Shown piece after piece: positions 13,049 through 22,838 of a DNA stretch of 36,187 nucleotides (its first letter is position 1; each line of letters begins with the position of its first letter). The notes under the pieces are model-generated. The model was not told the origin of the DNA. It saw only the letters and a program-made list of their open reading frames with translations, and did no database searches. The translations under genes and the position numbers were made by a program. The stretch covers positions 1 to 36,187 of the forward strand of contig JALUXR010000075.1 of the NCBI GenBank assembly GCA_027013285.1, in the 5' to 3' direction. The DNA comes from Candidatus Altimarinota bacterium (GTDB taxonomy: Bacteria; Patescibacteriota; Gracilibacteria; Absconditabacterales; Absconditicoccaceae).

Positions 13049-15079
13049 ATGAAACATAGTTTAGATTATTTAAGTCCAAATATTTCTAATTGAAATGATA
13101 GAATTAGTAAAGATGAAGTTCAGCAATTAAAATATATTAAGAATCTTAAAAAAGAAAAACTAAAAAAACATACAAAAACAGCATTAAAAAAATTGTCCGA
13201 TGTTTTGTTAAAGCAAGAAAAAGCATATTTAAAAAGAAAAGTAAGAAATGACTATCTTGTAAGATTACAAAAGAAAGTTTTACATAAATTAAAATGAGTT
13301 ATTTGAAAATATGTTGATAAGTATAAAAAAATTAAGAAACATAGAAACATAAAATTAAATCATTTTGTTAAAAGAAAATATCCTGTATTACATTTAGATA
13401 AAAAGATTTCCTTTGATAAAGAAAGTTTGTTAGTTAATAGTAATTTAGAGTCTTCTAGAAAAATAAATTTTAGAAGGACAAATGAGTATATTTGGAACTT
13501 GTTTAGAAGATATTGGAATAAAAATATTCCTTTATGAAAATTAGAACAGCTTAAAGATATGTATTATCAATCTTTCTATAATGAGTTTTTTATTTCAAAT
13601 AATAAAATTAACAAACCTTTATTAAGATCAGTTCAGGAATATTATATGTATAAAAAACAATGGAATCAAATTTTTGAAAAGAACTTATGAATTTTTATGT
13701 CTAATGATTTAGCTCAAAAATTTGAAATTTTATGATATGTAGAATCTTATTTTTGAAAGAATAATAATAATAAAATTGCAAAATGACCATTTCAATTTAC
13801 TGCAAATGCATGAAATACTTATGATTTAGTTGATAGGGAAAAATGAATTTTAGTAAATGATTATAGGAATGACCCACTAAAATCTGCTGAAGGAGCTTGA
13901 AAACATTTGAGAGATTTATTTTTTTCTCTTTTAATTAAAAGAAATAAGTTAGATAAAAACGATGTTTTGGAATATAAAAAAGTAAAGATTAAAAAGTGAG
14001 ATAGTTTTTTCTGATTAGCAAGAAAATATAATGTTAATACTTCAATTGTAGTATGGTTCAATAAAATTATGTGACAAAATATTAAAACTTTAACTATTTG
14101 AAAAGAAATTTATATTCCTACAAAACTTAGAAATTTACAGTCAAAAATAAAAACTGAAGATATGGCTTTTGTCCTATCTATTTATAATTGATGATTGTAT
14201 AATAGAATTAGAATAAAAAATATAGATACTATGAATGAATATATAAATATATTAAAGAAAATTTATAATAATTATAAATATGTAGTTTTAAAATCAAAAA
14301 GTTCTAATTCATTATTAGCTTGAGTAAAAAAAGTAAATAGTATTTATTTTAAACATTGAAGATGATTATTTACTCATAAGTGAAAATGGATACATAAGTT
14401 GAGATACCAAAGTTTAAATTATAAAAAAAGATTTATTTTAAAACATATAAAAGAAGTTATTTTACAACAATCTTCTTATTTCTGGAAGTTTGCTTGAGCA
14501 GTTAATTTCTTTAATTATTTAGAAAACAATAAAAAAGTATTAGAAACTAAATGATTAGTATTGAATAATATTCCCAAAAAAATAGATTTAGAGCATGATG
14601 ATTTATCAGATTATCTATATAATGAGCATATAACATTTGATTTTAAATGAAAAGGTCCATGATATATTTCTATAAATACAAAAAATTTTACTTTTCAAAA
14701 ATTTGAAGAATCAGTTAATTGATTAGCAAAATTTATGAAGGCATGAAAACCAATTTTAGTTGAGAAAGAAAAATATATAGTTAAAAATTGAGATAATTTA
14801 ACTAAAATTTGGATGAAATTTAACTTTAAAAAAGAATGAATTACTTTAAAACAATTTATATTATTTAACAAATTACTCACAACAAATATTAAAATATGAC
14901 AACTAATTCTGATTCCAAAAAAGAAATATCAGTTATTACCACGATTATCAAAGTATAAAAAGGAAAGATATCTTAAAGATAAGTTAATTCAAAAATTAAA
15001 AGAAAAATATATAGTAAGGTGATATAACATTATTGAAGATACTAGACCTAAAAGAGAAATTTATATTTTAAATAAATAA
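13049..15079 (+). CDS. Lytic-transglycosylase (MltD/SLT-like) protein with two LysM domains
   Basis: 676 aa; ...FEILGYVESYFGKNNNNKIAKGPFQFTANAGNTYDLVDREKGILVNDYRNDPLKSAEGAGKHLRDLF...DMAFVLSIYNGGLYNRI (ES.F / GPFQF / DPLKSAEGA / YNGG pattern); LysM VKIKKGDSFFGLARKYNVNTSIVVWFN...IGKEIYIPT and YIVKNGDNLTKIWMKFNF...IGQLILIPK. Confidence 0.7.
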
Positions 15080-15081
15080 TA

Positions 15082-16092
15082 ATGTCTTTCAAAGAAAATT
15101 ATATAGATCCAAATGGTTGAGAAAAAATAGAAGTTAAAAAACTTTCGTCAGTAGAAAGAAAGAAATATTTAAAGAAATGGACAAAATGAACTAAGGCAGT
15201 ATTGCTTTCTACACTTCTTGCAGCTTCGACAAGTTCTGCAGAAGATATAGATATTTCAAAACTTCCACATTATACTAAGAATTTTTTTTCTAAAGCTTGA
15301 GATTATATAAAAAAACATACTCATGTTTCATACGATAGAACAGCTACAGACTGGAATGATCATTATGATACAGATTATTATTATAGATATAATACAAATG
15401 TTCAAAATTTAGATAATACTAATTTAGAAGGGATAACTAATTTAAATCCGACTTGATGAGTTGTGTATTCTGATTGACAAAAAATGTCTTTAGTTTCAGC
15501 TTCTAATATTATTGAAAATGAAAGTTTTTTAAAAGAGAATGATTTAGATGAAGTTATAATAAGGATAAATTGAACACCTTTCAAAGCTAAACCTAAGTTT
15601 TTGAAATTAAATTTTCAAGCAAGTGGTAGAAAATGAATAGTTGGTTATGAAATTGGAAAAACTATTACTTTGGTCTATGTTTCTTATTTAGATAAAATTA
15701 AAGTTTTATGAACTATAGATAATTATGCTTGATACATAGAGGAAAATAATCCAAGAGAATATGAAGTTTTATCTTGAGTTGAAAATAAAAAAAGGTTGTA
15801 TAAAAAAATATCTTCTTTACTGTGATGTCATAATTGTAGATACAAAAAAGATAGTTCTTGAAATATATATTTTTATTCAAATTGAAGAAATGTTTGAACT
15901 TTAAATAATATGTGAAATGAAAAAATATTAACAAGATGAAATAAAGTTTTAGCAAAAATTATTCAACATTGAGATAATATGATTATGACAGATAGTTTTT
16001 GAAATATCCTTTATAAATCAAATGGACAAAAAGTTCTTGATATAAAATTACCAACGGCTGATGAAAGAATAGTTTTAAGTGTGCAAAATTAG
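15082..16092 (+). CDS. Hypothetical protein with N-terminal hydrophobic/signal-like segment
   Basis: 336-aa ORF, ATG 3 nt after the preceding stop; MSFKENYIDPNGGEKIEVKKLSSVERKKYLKKWTKGTKAVLLSTLLAASTSSAEDIDISK...; ends TAG. Confidence 0.75.
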
Positions 16093-16122
16093 ATAAAACA
16101 TTATTTTTTTTTGTGAAAAGTC

Positions 16123-16150
16123 TTGATAATTACTTTAAAATATATATAAG
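16123..16150 (+). promoter_or_regulatory. Candidate sigma70-type promoter for the 26-aa peptide ORF
   Basis: TTGATA (16123-16128), 16-nt spacer, TATAAG (16145-16150). Confidence 0.5.
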
Positions 16151-16193
16151 TTTCTTCCTCTTGAATTAAGAGAGAAAAATTAAAGGAGAAGGA

Positions 16194-16274
16194 ATGAGAT
16201 TAGCATTGTTTGTTCCATTAGCTGTAGTTATAGTAGCTATTGGAGTTGTTAAAAAATTTGTACCTATTAAATAG
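16194..16274 (+). CDS. 26-aa single-pass hydrophobic peptide
   Basis: MRLALFVPLAVVIVAIGVVKKFVPIK*; strong Shine-Dalgarno AAAGGAGAAGGA directly upstream; promoter-like boxes before and terminator after. Confidence 0.65.
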   Translation: MRLALFVPLAVVIVAIGVVKKFVPIK

Positions 16275-16291
16275 GTATAAATATATTTTAA

Positions 16292-16316
16292 AGGCCGTTG
16301 TTTACGGTCTTTTTCT
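16292..16316 (+). terminator. Rho-independent terminator
   Basis: AGGCCGT-TGTTT-ACGGTCT followed by TTTTCTT (one G-T wobble in stem). Confidence 0.8.
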
Positions 16317-16405
16317 TGATATAAATAATCTGATTAAATTTAGATTGTTATTTTATATAAATTTTTTATTATAAATATCAGTTTTATATTGGTTATTTTT
16401 TAATT

Positions 16406-17293
16406 ATGATACATTTACATGGACATAGTCATTATAGTATGCTTCAAGCTATATGAGATACAAAAGCTATAGCAAACAAAGCTAAAGAATTAAATCAACA
16501 AGCTATAGCTATTACAGATACAAATGCTGGTTATGGATTTTTAGAATTTTATGAAAAAACTGATTGAATTAAACCAATCTTGGGTGTAGATTTAATTTTT
16601 TCTTATGATGGTAAAAATATGATGAATATAGTTTTATTATCAAAAACTTATGAAGGTTATCAAAATATGATACAATTAATTTCTATAGCAAATACTGTGA
16701 ATATGGTAGATGTTCCATTTATAACTATGGATGATTTGAAAAAATATAGTAAATGACTTATCTGACTTTCGTGATGAAATTGAGAAATAGAAAAACTTAT
16801 CGTATGATGAGAAAAAGACAATCTTATTTTAGAAAAAATTCAAGAATATGAAGATTTATTTGAATGAGAGTTTTACTTAGAATTTCTTACTTATGATTAT
16901 AATTTATTTGAAGAAAGGCAAAAAATAGAGAAAAAATTGATACAATTTATAGAAAATAATAAAAAGAAGGCTGTGATTACATCAAATTATAAATATTTAA
17001 ATAAAGAGGATAGAGATACTTATGATGTCTTGTTATGTATAAAAAATAATTGGAAATATTGAGAAGAAAATAGACCAAGAGTAAAATGATACAATCATAT
17101 TATGACTGAAGAAGAAGTTAGAGCAGTGTTAGAAAATAATTGATTATCAGGAGATTTACAAGATATTTTAATTTGAAATACTCATAAAATATCAGAAAGT
17201 ATAGATTGTAATATTCCATTACATCAATTACTTTTCCCAAAATATGAGGTTCCAGAAAAATATAGGAAATTATATGATAAAATGGAAAAATAA
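16406..17293 (+). CDS. Stand-alone PHP domain resembling the DnaE (Pol III alpha) N-terminus
   Basis: 295 aa; MIHLHGHSHYSMLQAIGDTKAIANKAKELNQQAIAITDTNAGYGFLEFYEKTDGIKPILGVDLIF...KYSKGLIGLSGGNGEIEKLI...YDVLLCIKNN...NTHKISESIDCNIP...; ends TAA where DnaE would continue into the polymerase core. Confidence 0.78.
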
Positions 17294-17315
17294 TATTTAA
17301 TTTAAAATAAAAAAG

Positions 17316-17480
17316 ATGTTTTTCAAAACTAGTTTAATGTATTTTGTTTCATTTATTATAATATTTACTTTTGCTATGGTTCTTATTTGAGATAGTAATG
17401 AAAATAAAAAAACAACTAGATTATGATATATTCTTTTGATTGTTAGTCTTTATTGTCTTTATAAAACATTTATTATATAA
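17316..17480 (+). CDS. 54-aa two-TM-segment hypothetical membrane protein
   Basis: MFFKTSLMYFVSFIIIFTFAMVLIGDSNENKKTTRLGYILLIVSLYCLYKTFII*; located between the PHP and relA ORFs on the same strand. Confidence 0.55.
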
Positions 17481-17489
17481 TTATTTAAA

Positions 17490-19688
17490 ATGCAGATAAA
17501 TTTAAAAAACTTTTTTGATTACAAACCAATATTTTCTGAAAAAGAAATAGAGGATTTTTTTGAAAAAGAGGTTAAACAACCTGTAATAGAATATCTTTGA
17601 GAAAAAGAATGAGAAATGTTGCAAAAAGCTTATGAATATGCAAAAAATGCTCATGGGAATGAAAAAAGACTTTCTGGTGAGCCATATATAGTGCATCCTG
17701 TTTATGTAGCAAAATATTTATTACTTATCCAACCTTGAATTTATGCATTACAAGCTGCTTTGCTTCATGATGTGATAGAGGATACTCCTATAACTTGAGA
17801 CGAAATTTTAGAAGAATTTTGACCTGAAGTTGCTTTTTTATGTTTATGATTAGAAAAAGTAGGTAGAGTAAAATATCAATGAGAAGATAGACAAATAGAA
17901 ACATTGAAAAAAACTTTTTTGGCAATGGGGCAAGATATAAGAGTAATTTTTGTGAAACTTGCAGATAGGATTCATAATATTCAAACTTTAAAATATCATC
18001 CTAAAAGAGAAAAACAAGTAAGGATAGCAGAAGAAACTTTAAAGGTTTATGCTCCTATTTCAAAAAGATTATGAATAGAAGTATTTCAACTTTACTTAGA
18101 AAATGGATCATTTGCTATTTTAGAGCCAGGAGAATTTAATAGGATATTTACTTATTTAGAAAAAAATTATTCGAAGGTAAATATAGATAAGATAAAATAT
18201 AGTATTGAGAAAATTTTAAAAAAGGATGATATAGAATATTTATCTATAAAATGAAGATTAAAGAGTCCTTATAGAATATATCTTAAGTTTTTTAAGTATA
18301 AGACGACTTGTATAAAAGAGATAAAAGATATTTTAGCTTTTAGAATAATAGTAAATAATATATCAAATTGTTATACTACATTATGAGCTATTCATTCACA
18401 ATATACTCCAATTCTTAAAAGAATTAAAGATTATATATCTATTCCAAAACCAAATGGTTATCAATCACTTCATACAACAGTTTTATGACTTTATAAAACA
18501 CCAGTTGAGATACAAATAAGAACAAAGAAAATGGATGATTTAGCAGAATATTGAGTTGCTGCACATTTTATTTACAAAGAATTATGAAATTCTAATAAAA
18601 CAGAACTTAAACAGATAGAGTGGGTAAATAAATTGAAAGAAATTTCAAAGGAATACCAAGAAAAAAGTTCAGAAAATAAAAATTTCTTTAATATATTGGA
18701 TGTTGATTTTTTGAGTAAATCTGTATTTATTTATACACCAGCTTGAAAAGTTATAGAATTACCTAAATGAGCTACAGTTTTAGATTTTGCATTTAGAGTT
18801 CATACAGATATATGATTACATTTTAAGTCTGCTACGGTAGATGGAAAGATTGTTCCTATAGATTATAAACTGAGGAATTGAGATATTGTGGAAATTAAAA
18901 CTTTTAGAAATAATGTTTCTGTAAAAAAATCTTGGTTAGATTATGTATTTTCTCCAACTAGTAAAAATAAGATAAGACAATATTTTAATCATCTTGAAAG
19001 ACAACATAGTATAGATTTATGAAAGGATATTTTAAATAAAGAATTAAAAAAATATTCTTTACCTGAGTTAGATAATAATAACAATTTGATTAAGTTAAAA
19101 CTTTCTGATCAAGAGATGGAAAGATATTTAATTCAAATTGCTAATTGAAATTTGAGTATTTCTAAATTTATTAGATGATTTTATCCTAATATTTATACTC
19201 ATAAACAAGAAATTCAAGAAAAATTAGAAGATATTCAAAAAGAAGTTAAATCACAAGTAATAATTGATAATTCTAAATTATTTAAATACATATTTTGTCC
19301 TGAATGTAAACCAATAAAATGAGATATTATTATTTGAAAAGTAATAGATGAATGAATAAAAATTCACAAAACATCTTGTAAAGCACTTAAGACTATAAAT
19401 TTTCAAAAATTAGTAGAGGCTCATTGGGAATGACAACCACAAAATGGATATGAAGTTATTTTGAATTTTAATATTACAGATAAAAAAGAAAATTTTTTGG
19501 ATATTATAAATGTTTTAAATGAATTTAAGATAAAAATATTGAATATAAATACAATAAATGAAAATTGAAAAGATTATTTACTTGTAGATATAAATATTAA
19601 ATTACCTACAACATTGCATCTTATAAATAAGAAATTAAAAAAACAACTAAATAATTTATTTAATTCGGTGAGAATAAATTTTAAATAA
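17490..19688 (+). CDS. Bifunctional (p)ppGpp synthetase/hydrolase, RelA/SpoT family
   Basis: 732 aa; HD domain (RLSGEPYIVHPVYVA...ALLHDVIEDTPIT...VKLADRIHNIQTL), synthetase (DILAFRIIV...PKPNGYQSLHTTV...VEIQIRTKKMDDLAEYGVAAH), TGS (SVFIYTPAGKVIELPKGATVLDFAF), C-terminal ACT-like region. Confidence 0.93.
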
Positions 19689-19694
19689 AAAAAA

Positions 19695-19767
19695 AGCTAC
19701 AGATCAGACTTGAACTGACGACCTTCCCCTTACCATGGGGATGCTCTACCAGCTGAGCTACTGTAGC
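19695..19767 (-). tRNA. tRNA-Thr (anticodon GGT)
   Basis: Minus strand GCTACAG TA GCTC AGCTGGTA GAGC A TCCCC ATGGTAA GGGGA AGGTC GTCAG TTCAAGT CTGAT CTGTAGC T: complete cloverleaf, T33, anticodon GGT; CCA not encoded. Confidence 0.93.
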
Positions 19768-19770
19768 ATT

Positions 19771-19798
19771 ATACTAGGTATATTCCTAGTATTTTTTT
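19771..19798 (+). terminator. Rho-independent terminator (plus strand, downstream of relA and the antisense tRNA)
   Basis: ATACTAGG-TATATT-CCTAGTAT perfect 8-bp stem followed by TTTTTT. Confidence 0.75.
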
Positions 19799-20225
19799 AA
19801 TGATATTTGTTTAATTCTAGATCAGCCATTATTTTATTCATTTTAAATAATGCTTTTTCTATATCTTCAATAGATCATTTTGTTTTAATTTCTTCTATTT
19901 CTTTTTCTAATTTTTCTTTCATTTTTTGTAATTCTTCATCTGATAGAGTATTTTTTGATGTAGCAGAAGAAACTACAACAGAAATTTCTTTTCAATCTGT
20001 ATAAACTACACCATCTCAAACAGAAATAACATTAAATTCATCTTTTTTAAAGAAATCTTTATTATCTTGATTTGTCTTAAATTTACATATTCATCATTGA
20101 ACAACTCAAGCATACATAGCATGATCAGGTAAAATACCTATTTCTCATTCTTGAGTTGGAACTATTACTTCTTCTATTTCTCAGTTATATAAAGTTCCTT
20201 CTGTAGAAACTATTTTTAATTTCAT
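19797..20225 (-). CDS. atpC: F0F1 ATP synthase epsilon subunit-like protein
   Basis: 142 aa; MKLKIVSTEGTLYNGEIEEVIVPTQEGEIGILPDHAMYAGVVQGGICKFK... (GE.GILP.HA motif) plus C-terminal helices. Confidence 0.8.
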
Positions 20226-20278
20226 TAATCTAATATTTTAATAATTAAACAATTTAATATTTTAGATAACATACAAAA

Positions 20279-21409
20279 CTATTTTGCTTTTCTTCTTAAA
20301 AATGCAGGAACATCTGATTGATTATTTTCTTTTGGTTCTATTGGTTTACTAGTGCTTAATGTTTTTGAAACAAAATCATTTCATTTACTTGTGTTGTTTC
20401 TAAATGGATTTGATTTTGTAGCTGGTCATTTGATTATATCATTTTGGATAGTTTCAGGAAATCAAGTAGCAATGATAGTAACTTTTACATCTTGTTCATA
20501 ATTTTCATCTATAGACATTCCCCAAATAATATTTGCATCATCAGCTGCGATATTTTCTATAATTCAAGCTGCTTCTTGAACCTCAGTAGGTGTTAAATCT
20601 TCACTTCATGTAACTGCAAAGATAATATTTTTTGCACCTTCAAGTTTTGCTTCTAATAAAGGATTTTCTATAGCTTGTCTTGTAGCATCTACTGTTCTAT
20701 TTTCACCTTCACCATAACCAATACCAAGTAGAGCAGTTCAAGATTCTTTCATAATTGCTAATATATCAGCAAAATCTATATTAATTAAACCTGGTTTGAT
20801 AACTAAATCAGATATTCATTGAACACCTAAGTGTAAAATTTTATCTATCATATTAAAGGCTGCTTTGAATGTTGTTTTTTTATCAATAATATTAAATATT
20901 TTATCATTTGGTATTACAATAAGAGTATCTACTCATTCTTTGATTTTTGATAATCATTCGATAGCATTTTCCAATCTTCTTTTTCATTCAAAAGAGAAAG
21001 GTTTTGTAACTACTCATACTGTAAGAATTCATAATTCTTTTGCAGCTTGTGCAATTACTGGAGCAGCACCAGTTCAAGTACCACCTCACATACCAGCAGT
21101 GATAAAAAGCATGTCTGTATCATCAAGATGTCTTTTAATTTCATCAATATTTTCTTCTGCAGCTTTTCTACCAATTTCTGGGTTTGCTCAAGCACCTAAT
21201 CATCTAGTTAAATTAAGTCAAATATTTACTTTATCATTAGCTAAGTTATTTTCCAATGCTTGTGCATCTGTATTTACTGCTATAAATTCAACTCAGTCAA
21301 TTCATTCTTGAACCATTCTATTGATAGTATTTCATCCAGCTCAACCAACTCAAATTACTTTAATTCTTGCTCCAGGAATGAAATCAGGTGTTATTTCTGT
21401 TAATGCCAT
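20279..21409 (-). CDS. ftsZ: Cell division protein FtsZ
   Basis: 376 aa; [43 protein letters not shown]; tubulin signature restored only with TGA=Gly. Confidence 0.95.
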
Positions 21410-21437
21410 TTTAAATTTTAATTATTATATAAATGTT

Positions 21438-22616
21438 TTAGAATATTTTTTTTATCCAATCTTTAATTGCTGTAAGAAATCAGAAATTTAGTCATAAGCT
21501 AAATCATCATTCATCTCAATATTTTTCTTCCCATATATAGTTTCATATACAATTTAAGAATTGTAAATTTGTTCATAATTCTTGAAATTGAGGATCTATA
21601 ATTTTTCATCTTTTACAAGCTAAGCTAAAGTAATTTCTCGTAAATTCTTCAATATTTTTAATTTTACTTGTTCATCATGATAATATAATTCATCATGGTA
21701 ATCTTCCAGATACTCATTTTTCTTCCATTGCTTCAAGAATATATTTGTATATATCATCTTCAAGTCTAGCTTCTATAATGTTTGATAAGAAAACTTTATC
21801 AATTTCTCAATCAGTATCTATATTTTCATTATTCATAATAATTTCTCATTCTTCTTTTTTGATTTGTTCTGCTTGAGTATAATCTATCTTTAATCATATA
21901 GATATATCTTTTGTGATTTCTTCTCATCAAACAGGAATTACTCCATATCATAAGTTATTTCATTCTTCATAGATTACATAAGATGTTTGGTTTGTTCCTA
22001 TATCTATAAGTACACATCATAAATCTTTAGTTTCAGAGTCTAAACATCATTCTTCAAGTCATAAGATGTTTGGCATAAAATCGATGATATCAATTTCTAA
22101 TTTATCAAATATTTTTTCTAATTCTTTAAATATATTTGACGGAATCATAAAGACATTTGCTTTTAATTCTAATTTTCTTCCTTGTAATCAAATAGGATTT
22201 TTTGTTTTTTCAGTATCATCTATAATCCAAGTTGATGGTATTATTTTTAATACTTCATAATTTAATTCATCTATTGATTCTGGTATAGATTCTAATAAAG
22301 AAGAAACATCTTTTTCATTAATTTCTATATTTACTATCCTTTTATGGTTTGATGCTTTTATAATTTTCATATCAGGGTGTGAAAATCAAATGATAACATT
22401 ATCTATGGGTGCATCAACTTTTTTTGATAAATTATCAATAACTTTTAATATACTATTTGTTAAGTTATTTGAATCTAATATTTTTCATCTTTTTAGTCAA
22501 CTACTTTTGATCATATCTTTTGCTACGATGTTTGTGGTATCATCATATTCTTTTAGAAAGATTAATCATTTTATATATCAATTTCATATATCCAAAGAAC
22601 AGGTTAGTCAGTTCAT
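21438..22616 (-). CDS. ftsA: Cell division protein FtsA
   Basis: 392 aa; MNGLTCSLDIGNGYIKGLIFLKEYDDTTNIVAKDMIKSSGLKRGKILDSNNLTNSI...CVLIDIGTNQTSYVIYEEGNNLGYGVIPVGGEEITKDISIGLKI...GGIILSGGTSKI; adjacent to ftsZ. Confidence 0.9.
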
Positions 22617-22838
22617 ATTTTGTTATAGATGATTAGGTATTAAAAGTATAACTACTATATATAGATTTTGCTTAATTAAATCAATGTTTAAGTAAATATT
22701 TATGATATAAAAAGGTTATCAAAGAAAAAGAATAGATATTTGTTAATTTTAATATTAAAATTTATAACTGAAAAATTTGACAAAAAATGAATAATATTTA
22801 TTATTTAGTAAAAGTTTTATAAAAAATAAAAATAAAAA

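Noticed and set aside
13861-15955. Short minus-strand ORFs 13861..14061, 14695..14880, 15402..15584, 15713..15955
   Set aside because: Antisense to the LysM/transglycosylase and hypothetical ORFs; low-complexity Phe/Leu/Tyr sequence.
20865-21311. 148-aa plus-strand ORF in the supplied track
   Set aside because: Antisense to ftsZ, whose code-25 reading gives a complete canonical protein; the antisense ORF shows no known motif.
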